From positions 682,001-746,000 of the forward strand of contig NZ_FQXY01000010.1 in assembly GCF_900130125.1 (NCBI RefSeq): a stretch of 64,000 nucleotides of DNA. The letters are read 5' to 3'. Position 1 is the first letter of the stretch. Each line of letters begins with the position of its first letter. Source of the DNA: Bacteroides congonensis. GTDB taxonomy: Bacteria > Bacteroidota > Bacteroidia > Bacteroidales > Bacteroidaceae. Under the pieces are notes generated by a model. That model was not told where the DNA came from and searched no databases. It worked only from the letters and a program-made list of their open reading frames with translations. Positions 38,188 through 45,107 of the stretch are shown here, piece after piece. The position numbers were made by a program, and so were the translations under genes.

Positions 38188-39393
38188 TTATTCCTGTTCA
38201 TCCGCTTTGTCATATATCAATATACTCCGCCCACTGATTTTGTAAGTCAGGTCGCCCGTCAGTTCCAGTGCATCCAGGAAGGAGTTTATTGTTCCGTGAC
38301 GCTTCAGGCTGCCACTATAGGTAATGTCGCGCAGGTTCGGGGTTTCGTAATAAACCTGTATGTCATACCAGCGTTCGAATGTCTTCATAATATCGCCCAG
38401 GGGACGGTCATTAAAGATGTACATACCATCTACCCAACCAACATATTCTTCCAAATCCACCTCGCGTTTCGTTGAACTATTGGCAAATACAATAGCCTGT
38501 TCACCCGGGGAAAGAGTAATCGTTTCCGCATTTAATGTGGAGAATTTCACTTTCCCATGTACCAGAGTCGTATAGCAGACAGGGGCATCGGCATAAGCAT
38601 TCACATTAAATTCAGTACCAAGTACGGTTATTTCTCCAAGATGAGTTTGTACCACAAACGGATGTTCCTCATCCGCCACAACATCAAAATAGGCTTCGCC
38701 TTCCAAACGTACAATTCTGCGTTTACCGCCAAAACGTACCGGATAAGTCAGTTTGGAGCCGGCATTCAAATGCACTGTCGTTCCATCGGCAAGGATTACG
38801 GTGTTTTCACCCCCACGCGGTATAACCAGTTCATTTGATTTGGCAGGTTGTTCTTCGACGCTTTTCTCCTCATGTTGTGTTGTGACGGTAGGCTGATAAG
38901 ACAGCACTCCTTTCTTATATTTTACTTGAACACCGTCCACGATTACGCTTACTTCTTTTTTATGCACATCAATCACGCTGCCATCGGGCAAAGTCAGTTG
39001 TGCCTGCTGGGTTCCCGGCTGAATCAGGGCCTTCCCCTCTTTTTCCGGTGAGATATAGTTCGACATATAGAAAGAAAGGGCAACGACTAAAGTAACGACA
39101 GCCGCAGCAGCGTACCACCAAACACGGAGAGAACGGCGCTTCTGCGCTTCGGGTTCCATTCGTCCGATATTCTGAAGAAAAGACTGATAAGCCTTCTTTG
39201 ACGAATATTTTTGATATTCTCCAAAGGCGACTTTCAAAGTCTCCCCGTTCTGTAATTGTTCATATACATTTTGTAAGTCCGGACATTCCGCCAGCCGTTT
39301 TTCAAGGTCTTGTTGCTCCACTTCATCAGCTTCTCCCAAAAGAACCTTTCTCATTAAAGCGGCATCTTGATATACATTTTCGAACTTCTTCAT
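38188..39393 (-). CDS. FecR-family anti-sigma factor
   Basis: 401 aa. Cytoplasmic N-terminal part (1-90) that would hold the sigma factor, a single membrane helix at about 91-111 (VWWYAAAAVVTLVVALSFYM), and a periplasmic FecR domain (about 190-300; NELVIPRGGENTVILADGT, LEGEAYFDVVADEEHPFVV), ending in a DUF4974-type domain (GDIMKTFERWYDIQVYYE). It lies between the ECF sigma gene (248 bp upstream) and the STN-type SusC gene (59 bp downstream), the standard trans-envelope signalling order. Confidence 0.93.
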   Translation of the reverse strand: MKKFENVYQDAALMRKVLLGEADEVEQQDLEKRLAECPDLQNVYEQLQNGETLKVAFGEYQKYSSKKAYQSFLQNIGRMEPEAQKRRSLRVWWYAAAAVVTLVVALSFYMSNYISPEKEGKALIQPGTQQAQLTLPDGSVIDVHKKEVSVIVDGVQVKYKKGVLSYQPTVTTQHEEKSVEEQPAKSNELVIPRGGENTVILADGTTVHLNAGSKLTYPVRFGGKRRIVRLEGEAYFDVVADEEHPFVVQTHLGEITVLGTEFNVNAYADAPVCYTTLVHGKVKFSTLNAETITLSPGEQAIVFANSSTKREVDLEEYVGWVDGMYIFNDRPLGDIMKTFERWYDIQVYYETPNLRDITYSGSLKRHGTINSFLDALELTGDLTYKISGRSILIYDKADEQE

Positions 39394-39410
39394 CTTATTG
39401 CGATTTTTTT

Positions 39411-39430
39411 AATTAAACAATTGTTTAATT
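39411..39430. repeat. 20-bp AT-rich perfect palindrome before fecR-type gene
   Basis: Half-site AATTAAACAA followed directly by its reverse complement, 17 bp from the anti-sigma ATG. It could be a dimeric regulator site or a weak RNA hairpin covering the translation start region. The remaining 248-bp gap between the sigma and anti-sigma genes has no other clear signal except an AT-rich 11-bp inverted repeat (39603-39613 with 39633-39643) at the sigma gene stop codon. Confidence 0.5.
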
Positions 39431-39641
39431 CATCTTTATTATAGATATACACAACTCATAGAAAGGGGTGACAAAAAGATGATATTTTTTTGAGATAGGA
39501 GAATAAGGAATCAGAATTTAGGGGCAGAAATATATCATAATGTCACAATATAAAAGAAAATCTTTTGATTTTAACAAAGAAAACAAATCTTAATCAATCA
39601 ATAAAAAGATAAAGAAGTATCAGAATGACTTTTTTATCTTT

Positions 39642-40211
39642 TTAGAGAAATAAACAAAGAATTATGGAATGCATGGAATCCCCCAGCCTTTCACGGAGAA
39701 ACTTATAGCTGCGGGTCTTTTGGGTTTTGACGGTATTGATACTTATCTCCAGACGTTCCGCTATCTCTTCCCACGTATGCCCCTCGATTCTCATTAAGAT
39801 AATCCGGCGTTGTTCGGCAGGAAGTTCTTCAATATGACAATACAGTTGGCGGATAATTTCTTCTTTTACCGTCAATGCATAAATCATATCTTCATCTTCT
39901 ACACCTTCTTCTTCGGCTAAAGAACTCAATATGGTATCATGAATTTGATTATTGCGTATATATAATAAGGTGTTATTATAGCAGGCGCGATAGAGATAAT
40001 TGGTAAGTTCTTTCATATCGGAAAAGGTTCGCTTGCCCTCCCATACAGAAATAAAGACTTCCTGCACCAAATCTTCCACCGCATCGGGAACCGGCAATAT
40101 CTTGGAAACATAAACACATAAAGCAGCATAAAAACGATCGTAGAAATCGCCCCACATCTTTTCATCCTTCCGGTTTACTCCCGCTACTATGGTGTCAATT
40201 TTATCGTTCAT
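39642..40211 (-). CDS. ECF RNA polymerase sigma factor (peptidase locus)
   Basis: 189 aa. Sigma-70 region 2 at about 20-85 (FYDRFYAALCVYVSKIL, VEDLVQEVFISVWEG) and region 4 at about 120-175 (LPAEQRRIILMRIEGHTWEEIAERLEISINTVKTQ). No extra domains. It is the promoter-proximal gene of the locus; with FecR and the STN-SusC it should turn on the operon when the ligand binds the transporter. The hydrophobic tail HSIILCLFL is short and of unclear meaning. Confidence 0.94.
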   Translation of the reverse strand: MNDKIDTIVAGVNRKDEKMWGDFYDRFYAALCVYVSKILPVPDAVEDLVQEVFISVWEGKRTFSDMKELTNYLYRACYNNTLLYIRNNQIHDTILSSLAEEEGVEDEDMIYALTVKEEIIRQLYCHIEELPAEQRRIILMRIEGHTWEEIAERLEISINTVKTQKTRSYKFLRERLGDSMHSIILCLFL

Positions 40212-40293
40212 ACTGTCACATTACCTGCGAAAAAAGAAAACAGAATTCATAAAAATCACCGTAACTACTTACTTTTGCGATATTTACGAATGC

Positions 40294-40301
40294 AAATATA
40301 T
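40294..40301 (-). promoter_or_regulatory. -7 box upstream of the ECF sigma gene
   Basis: TATATTTG on the minus strand matches TAnnTTTG. Predicted transcription start about 40287, giving a leader of about 75 nt. No good -33 TTTG is seen at the expected distance. Confidence 0.45.
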
Positions 40302-40394
40302 TGTTTTTTTCAGAAACGCAGACCTTGCCGGCTTACAAAATAGAAAATAAAAAAAGCTCTCTCACATACATAGAGTTTTTTCACTTTTCTCTTT

Positions 40395-40492
40395 CACCTA
40401 TCACCGGACATCTTGAAACAGTTTATTCATGGTACTTTCAGATATGGTGATAGGTTGTCGGCAACCTATCACCTCATCTATCACCTATCACC
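40395..40492. repeat. CACCTATCACC repeats with a 12-bp hairpin
   Basis: CACCTATCACC occurs at 40395-40405 and 40482-40492, and as AACCTATCACC at 40463-40473. The last copy is the right arm of a perfect 12-bp inverted repeat (40446-40457 with 40462-40473, loop TCGG). The cluster starts 7 bp after the stop of the helix-turn-helix gene. No U-tract follows the hairpin on either strand. Confidence 0.7.
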
Positions 40493-40498
40493 GCTATT

Positions 40499-41002
40499 TT
40501 ATCGCTCTGATTTCTTATTATTTCTCCTCAATCTTACCGGAAACCTCATTCCGACACGACTACGAGCTGTTATTTTCTTGATTGTCATACACAGCTTCTT
40601 CAACCAACATTTATAACAACAGGTTTGCTCCAATGCAAATTCTACTGCCAAATCCCGCATTTGGTCATTCTGCTCCAGCCACATCCTACGTAATGCGTCC
40701 CGCTGCGTTTTTGCTTCTCTATACATTTCTATTTCCTTGTCGCGTGCACTTAAGAGATAGGCATACGTTACACAAGCCTCGGATTTGCTGATACCAAATC
40801 GTTCCAGCATCCCAACATATGCCAGAGTATTCCCTTGCTCCTTGACTTTCAGGAATGCACGAAGGCATTCATCGTTTACTACAACCGTATTATATTCCTT
40901 GAGATAGGCAGTTATCACTTTCATGTCCGCCCAAAGTTGGATATACTCTTCATCAAGGTTGTGTCTTTTAGCCGCTTCTTTTATGCTAATCCATTCCGAC
41001 AT
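40499..41002 (-). CDS. Hypothetical protein with HTH-like N-terminus and Cys cluster
   Basis: 167 aa, not recognised as a named family. Residues 1-50 (ISIKEAAKRHNLDEEYIQLWADMKVI...YNTVVVNDECLRAFL) read like a MerR/excisionase-type winged helix: an IKEAA helix and a following recognition helix. The middle (about 55-125) is helical and charged. A C-C-x2-C-x4-C cluster (TCCYKCWLKKLC, about 126-137) could bind a metal or DNA, and the tail is very basic (KKITARSRVGMRFPVRLRRNNKKSER). It stands alone between the two ECF loci, with repeats at its 3' end and a long upstream gap. Possible DNA-binding role, inferred only. Confidence 0.6.
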   Translation of the reverse strand: MSEWISIKEAAKRHNLDEEYIQLWADMKVITAYLKEYNTVVVNDECLRAFLKVKEQGNTLAYVGMLERFGISKSEACVTYAYLLSARDKEIEMYREAKTQRDALRRMWLEQNDQMRDLAVEFALEQTCCYKCWLKKLCMTIKKITARSRVGMRFPVRLRRNNKKSER

Positions 41003-41385
41003 AGTGTTCGTTTTTTATGTGTTATACAATTAAAAAGAGTGAAAGCTCTTTTCTTAATATATTAGCACAACGGGCATCTGCACTTTCTATAATCCGGTGG
41101 GTGGGGATTAATCAGGGATATACAAGGGCGCGAAACAAACCGTCCGGACACAAGAAAGGCGCAGATGCTGTTGCACCATTATCCATTCTAGAGGCTAGCA
41201 ATACCCTTGTGCCAGATAATGATAACAACAGACACCCACGCCAATCGTTTATATATAACACATCTTTCACGGATATGTTGATATACGGCAATTCACGCGG
41301 AGTATCTGTTGTATCATCTCTTGACACATAAAAGTTTGCTAATTTCTAGAACAAGAGACAATACGTTATTTACTCCATAAAGGAA

Positions 41386-41432
41386 ATAAAAAACACTTTC
41401 CGCCAGTTTCATCACGCCGATGGGCCGAAAGT
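41386..41432 (-). terminator. Possible leader terminator hairpin
   Basis: CACTTTCcGCC at 41392-41402 pairs with GGCcGAAAGTG at 41422-41432 (one C·C or G·G mismatch), with an 18-19-nt loop, followed on the minus strand by six T (41391-41386). A minus-strand -7 box sits 7 bp upstream of the hairpin. Confidence 0.45.
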
Positions 41433-41438
41433 GCGTGA

Positions 41439-41446
41439 CAAAGATA
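41439..41446 (-). promoter_or_regulatory. Minus-strand -7 box TATCTTTG
   Basis: Exact TAnnTTTG match on the minus strand. Transcription would start near 41432, at the first base of the hairpin above, and read towards the gene at 40499-41002. No clear -33 element. Confidence 0.4.
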
Positions 41447-41678
41447 GATGTTTTTTTTGAACTATGTCGGAAATACGGAAATAAATATAAGAAGTTTTGT
41501 ATCAACAATGAGTCAGACAAGGCGGATGCAAATAAAGATATTGTTAAGGTATAACATGAATATAAGGCTTACAAGCATTAAACAAAGTAAATACTTCCTT
41601 TCTTCTGAAACGAAAAACATACATTCTTATGCTGATATGTCGTTACTTTGTCGTATCTTTAGTGCTTATTTGAGGAAA

Positions 41679-41766
41679 GCCGACTAGAGTTGTCCAGTTA
41701 GCTGACTATAGTTGACTGAACAGCCGATTCCAGTTGTCCAAGTAGCCGATTACAGTCGTCTCATGA
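41679..41766. repeat. Four tandem 22-bp degenerate repeats
   Basis: Units at 41679-41700, 41701-41722, 41723-41744 and 41745-41766, each starting GCCGA or GCTGA and containing the core (C/A)AGTTG(T/A)C or close variants. The period is exactly 22 bp with no gaps. The array ends 31 bp before the HU-like gene start. Confidence 0.8.
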
Positions 41767-41797
41767 TGAAGTTAAACATTTTTATTAATAAGAAGTA

Positions 41798-42439
41798 ATG
41801 GCTATTGTATTTGATTGGTATGAAAATCCTAATGCATCTTCGGAAGAAGAAGAGACAGCGTTGCATCCGCGTATCTTTATGAATGGTAAGGTGGATACGG
41901 ATATGCTTTGTTATAAGATTCATGATTACAGTTCGTTGACTGTGGGTGATGTAAAGAATGTGCTTGACAACCTGTCGAAGATTCTCGGCGAGTCGTTGCG
42001 TGAGGGGAAAGAAGTGCATATCGAGGGAATCGGTTATTTTTTCCCCACTTTGGCGGCTACGGGGAAAGTGACCCGCAGTACTCCGCACAAAACCAACAAG
42101 GTGACTTTTAAAACAGTCCGTTTCCGTCCTGACACTAATCTGAAAGGACATTTTGTTGGCGTTCGTGCCAGTCAGTCCAAGTACGTCCGCCATTCGGAGA
42201 AGATTTCGGAAGTGGAGATTGACATCTTGTTGAAAGAATATTTTGCCGGACATCAGATGATGACCCGTCGTGACTTTCAAGAGATATGCGGCTTGGCTCG
42301 TACTACCGCCAAAACACATTTGGTTCGTTTGCGTGGAGAAGGAAAGCTGGTGAATATCGGCTTGCGCACTCAACCGATGTATGTGCCTGCTCCCGGTTAT
42401 TATGGGGTGTCGAGAGATGCGGAGCATCCCACACGATGA
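41798..42439 (+). CDS. HU-like DNA-binding protein with C-terminal winged-helix region
   Basis: 213 aa. Residues about 1-125 match the Bacteroidetes HU-like fold (MAIVFDWYENPNASSE..., then YSSLTVGDVKNVLDNLSKILGESLREGKEVHIEGIGYFFPTL, a helix-helix-strand start like HU/IHF with the GIGYF turn). The C-terminal part (about 130-213; EVEIDILLKEYFAGHQMMTRRDFQEICGLARTTAKTHLVRLRGEGKLVNIG) looks like a winged helix. Proteins of this type are common and multi-copy in Bacteroides, with unclear roles in nucleoid structure or gene control. The 22-bp repeat array directly upstream may be its own binding site. Confidence 0.8.
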   Translation: MAIVFDWYENPNASSEEEETALHPRIFMNGKVDTDMLCYKIHDYSSLTVGDVKNVLDNLSKILGESLREGKEVHIEGIGYFFPTLAATGKVTRSTPHKTNKVTFKTVRFRPDTNLKGHFVGVRASQSKYVRHSEKISEVEIDILLKEYFAGHQMMTRRDFQEICGLARTTAKTHLVRLRGEGKLVNIGLRTQPMYVPAPGYYGVSRDAEHPTR

Positions 42440-42585
42440 AGGGTGTGAAGGACGTGAAAGAGATGTTTTCACTCAACGAATCACGTAAAATGACTGATAG
42501 ATTGAGAATTATCTCAATGTGAAGGGAATGAACAACCAATCGAATAAAAACTAAGAGAACCGATTGATTTACGAAGAATTAGTGC

Positions 42586-42593
42586 TATTTTTG
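42586..42593 (+). promoter_or_regulatory. -7 box of the DUF3791 cassette
   Basis: TATTTTTG fits TAnnTTTG. The predicted start is near 42600, about 17 nt before the ATG at 42617, so the leader is very short. Confidence 0.5.
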
Positions 42594-42616
42594 CAAATAA
42601 CAATCAATTGACGGAT

Positions 42617-42832
42617 ATGAATTTTGAGACGTTAAGTTTTACAACCTTTTGTGTAGGCAGCCTTGCAGAAGCATTGAAAATGAGTGCAGGGAAAACATAT
42701 GAATTACTGCGTACTTCCGGAATACTGACAGATTATCTGATTCCGGGATATGACGTTCTTCATACATTCAATAAAGAATACATCGTTGAGGATCTTATCC
42801 AATACATGAAAGAGAAAGGAGTATTAGCATGA
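42617..42832 (+). CDS. DUF3791-family small protein (first)
   Basis: 71 aa from ATG at 42617 (MNFETLSFTTFCVGSLAEAL); the frame also opens at a TTG 9 bp earlier. The sequence (GSLAEALKMSAGKTYELLRTSGILTDYLIPGYDVLHTFNKEYIVEDLIQYMKEKG) is typical of DUF3791: a short helical protein with the YDVLHT...YIV.D motif. DUF3791 genes are found next to DUF3990 genes, whose product has an ADP-ribosyltransferase-like look. The stop codon overlaps the next ATG (ATGA at 42829-42832), showing translational coupling. Confidence 0.8.
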   Translation: MNFETLSFTTFCVGSLAEALKMSAGKTYELLRTSGILTDYLIPGYDVLHTFNKEYIVEDLIQYMKEKGVLA

Positions 42833-42891
42833 AACTATATCATGCATCTTCATTTTATCAGTGTCAAGGAAATAACAACAAGAGGAACTGA
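42829..42891 (+). pseudogene. Truncated DUF3990 remnant
   Basis: A 20-codon frame starting MKLYHASS, the usual N-terminus of DUF3990 proteins, which normally run to about 150-170 residues. Here the frame continues only with FYQCQGNNNKRN and stops at 42889-42891, 2 bp before the next gene. The start overlaps the stop of the preceding DUF3791 gene, as in intact cassettes. I infer an internal deletion that removed the catalytic body and left the flanking DUF3791 genes intact. Confidence 0.6.
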
Positions 42892-42893
42892 CC

Positions 42894-43124
42894 ATGCAAG
42901 CCGATAAAATCATACTGCAAATGAAATATGCCCGAATAGTCCGGTTGTTTGCCGACTTTCTCCACTTGCCATATGAAGACGCACTCGGATTCTTCTATGA
43001 TTCGGATACTTATCGTCTGGTAAGTGAAGGAATAGGTGACATGCACTGCTTAAGCGATGAATATCTAGCAGACGAACTATTGATGGAATGGAAAGCAAAA
43101 GAGGGTAATGACTCAAATCATTAA
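42894..43124 (+). CDS. DUF3791-family small protein (second)
   Basis: 76 aa. ILQMKYARIVRLFADFLHLPYEDALGFFYDSDTYRLVSEGIGDMHCLSDEYLADELLMEW fits the second DUF3791 type that follows DUF3990 in Bacteroides cassettes (ending in the LHC(L/M)SD-YL motif). All-helical, no signal peptide, so cytoplasmic. Separated by 2 bp from the remnant and so in the same transcript as the first DUF3791 gene. Role unknown; a toxin-antitoxin-like or effector-regulating function has been suspected from the gene pairing only. Confidence 0.75.
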   Translation: MQADKIILQMKYARIVRLFADFLHLPYEDALGFFYDSDTYRLVSEGIGDMHCLSDEYLADELLMEWKAKEGNDSNH

Positions 43125-43262
43125 CACGCATCATTATTAAGGTATGTTGATGAGTATGAAATTATCTGTTCACCGAGTTATCGATATCTACTATTAATAA
43201 TTATCAAAATGTTCCTAGAAAGCTTTTTTTTCGTTTCTTTGCAAAACCAAAAGCAGTAAGTA

Positions 43263-43838
43263 ATGCACAGATTTCAAGAGAAACAAAAATATTACGACGA
43301 AAAAGACAAGCTCATATTGGAACTGTTTCGCACCAATCCTCAAAGTGCGTTCAAATTGATGTTTGATACGTATTATATGCCTCTTTGTCTTTATGCCGTG
43401 CAATTGACAGACTCTTTCAGCATGGCTGAAGACATCGTGCAGGACTTCTTTATCTCTTTTTGGGAGAAAAAAACATATCAGAATATTGCTGTCAAGCTAC
43501 GCAGTTACCTGTTTTATGCCATACGGAACAACTCTTACTTATCATTAAGGAAGAACAACCTCGTCTCGATGGAAGAACTTTTTGATACGGAAATAGATAT
43601 CACCGAATCTATCACCGACGAAGAAGAACTGAGAGAAAAAGAGAGGAAAATCATGGAAGAACTGGAAAAGCTGCCCAAACAGGAACTCTCTGCCGTGCAA
43701 GCGGTGATTCTCGAAAACAAAAAGTACAAAGAAGCGGCAGAAGAACTGAATATATCCGTGAATACCCTGAAAACCCATCTGTCACGTGCATTGAAGCGCT
43801 TGCGCAAAGATAACAACCTAATACTTTTATGGCTATAA
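43263..43838 (+). CDS. ECF RNA polymerase sigma factor (second SusCD locus)
   Basis: 191 aa. Region 2 at about 28-95 (AFKLMFDTYYMPLCLYAVQLT, AEDIVQDFFISFWEKK), and region 4 at about 133-188 (LPKQELSAVQAVILENKKYKEAAEELNISVNTLKTHLSRALKRL). It starts a plus-strand ECF-FecR-SusC-SusD-TlpA operon and is divergent in sequence from the sigma factor at 39642-40211. Upstream, TTTCTTTG at 43234-43241 is a near match to the -7 box. Predicted to activate the SusC gene downstream on ligand binding. Confidence 0.94.
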   Translation: MHRFQEKQKYYDEKDKLILELFRTNPQSAFKLMFDTYYMPLCLYAVQLTDSFSMAEDIVQDFFISFWEKKTYQNIAVKLRSYLFYAIRNNSYLSLRKNNLVSMEELFDTEIDITESITDEEELREKERKIMEELEKLPKQELSAVQAVILENKKYKEAAEELNISVNTLKTHLSRALKRLRKDNNLILLWL

Positions 43839-43918
43839 AATAATTAATTTTATATTTTTCGTTTCTTATGTCACCCATTTTGCAACTTTTATACTCCTTA
43901 TTATAAAGGATTGATAAA

Positions 43919-45049
43919 ATGAGCAAAGAAATGAAAACCCCTCGCACGCAGTTCAATAACTTGAATGAACACAAGAAGGCGGCAAAGACATGGTTTGAAC
44001 ATCATAGAATCAGACGCTGCCTTGACTTCATCGAACAGTATGACGCTGCACAAGCATGGAAACGCCTTCAGAAAAAGAAAAGCCGGAGACAAATACGTCG
44101 CGTGACATATACATCTGTTGCTGTCGCGGCATCTTTCCTGCTCATTTTCACACTGGCTTACACTTCCTTATCTCATAATTTCCCTCATAAGGAAACAGAA
44201 CTTTCCGCCGCAACGGATTCTTTTCCGGAAATGGGCAGTAAAAAAGCCACTTTAACCCTGGATGACGGGAAAGAAATAGATTTAGGTACAAAAGAAGGAA
44301 ATATAGAGAGTACGGAAGGTACAATTGCCGTCAGCAAGCCCAATGAGGCGCTTGTTTATCAAGACACGAAAAAGGAGACGCCCAAGACTCTCAAATACAA
44401 TACGCTGACCGTTCCCCGTGGTGGCGAGTACCTGCTTGTTCTGGCAGACGGGACAAAAGTGTGGCTAAATTCTGAAAGCAGCCTGCACTATCCGGTCAGT
44501 TTCGTGGACAAACGTGAAGTTGCTTTGACAGGTGAAGCCTATTTTGAAGTTGCCAAAGATAACAAGCGTCCTTTCATAGTCAGCATGGCCGGCAACAAAG
44601 TAGAAGTACTGGGCACCAAGTTCAATGTCTCAGCATATCCGGAAAATAGAATATACACGACACTGGCGGAAGGAAAAGTAAAGATATATAACCATGAACG
44701 CTCGGTCACCTTGCTCCCGAACCAACAAGCGGCAATGCACGGAACAGGAGATATCAAAGTAGAAAATGTGGATGCAAGACTCTTTACATCGTGGTCGCAG
44801 GGAATGTATGAGTTCCGCAAAACAGAACTCGGCGACATCGCCGCACAACTTTCACGTTGGTACAACGTAGACATATGCTTCAATGATGAAAAGCTAAAGC
44901 ACAAGCGTTTTGCCGGAGTCATATTCCGCAATAACGAACTCAGTTTTGCCATCGAAGTAATCGAGAAAGTGTCAAACGTGAAATTCATCAGGGAAAACAA
45001 TAAGATATATATAACAAATAGCGGAAAGGGTGGAGCCTTCCCGCTATAA
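43919..45049 (+). CDS. FecR-family anti-sigma factor (second SusCD locus)
   Basis: 376 aa. Cytoplasmic basic N-terminus (1-60), membrane helix at about 62-84 (VTYTSVAVAASFLLIFTLAY), FecR domain (about 160-270; YNTLTVPRGGEYLLVLADGT, LTGEAYFEVAKDNKRPFIV), and C-terminal DUF4974-like part (LGDIAAQLSRWYNVDICFN). It follows the sigma gene by 80 bp and precedes the STN-SusC gene by 58 bp. It should hold the sigma factor until the SusC STN domain reports ligand. Confidence 0.94.
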   Translation: MSKEMKTPRTQFNNLNEHKKAAKTWFEHHRIRRCLDFIEQYDAAQAWKRLQKKKSRRQIRRVTYTSVAVAASFLLIFTLAYTSLSHNFPHKETELSAATDSFPEMGSKKATLTLDDGKEIDLGTKEGNIESTEGTIAVSKPNEALVYQDTKKETPKTLKYNTLTVPRGGEYLLVLADGTKVWLNSESSLHYPVSFVDKREVALTGEAYFEVAKDNKRPFIVSMAGNKVEVLGTKFNVSAYPENRIYTTLAEGKVKIYNHERSVTLLPNQQAAMHGTGDIKVENVDARLFTSWSQGMYEFRKTELGDIAAQLSRWYNVDICFNDEKLKHKRFAGVIFRNNELSFAIEVIEKVSNVKFIRENNKIYITNSGKGGAFPL

Positions 45050-45107
45050 CACAACAATCAAAATCCTGTGAAACAGGAAATTTCAATCATTTAATCAAAA
45101 CAAAGTT

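Larger units (their letters stand above)
41003..41797. other. 795-bp intergenic region with leader-like signals and repeats
   Basis: No convincing gene. From left to right: a short hairpin at 41033-41052, a stretch (41060-41330) whose open frames have no recognisable protein character, a hairpin with poly-T on the minus strand (41386-41432) next to a minus-strand -7 box (41439-41446), a near-consensus plus-strand -7 box TATCTTTA at 41654-41661, and four tandem 22-bp repeats (41679-41766) just ahead of the HU-like gene. Confidence 0.5.

Noticed and set aside
41017..41331. 104-codon plus-strand and 71-codon minus-strand frames in the 41-kb gap
   Set aside because: They overlap each other, have no family-like sequence, signal or good start, and no coding pattern is visible.
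41679..41766. Tandem 22-bp repeats as a CRISPR array
   Set aside because: The units abut with no spacers, are degenerate, and no cas gene is present.
43535..43816. Minus-strand Ser/Phe-rich frames opposite the ECF sigma gene
   Set aside because: They are mirror frames of a Glu/Lys-rich coding sequence, which produce such compositions by chance.
45065..45077. CCTGTGAAACAGG as a second parS site
   Set aside because: It is a short inverted repeat without the CACGTG centre; it may be a minor hairpin before SusC.
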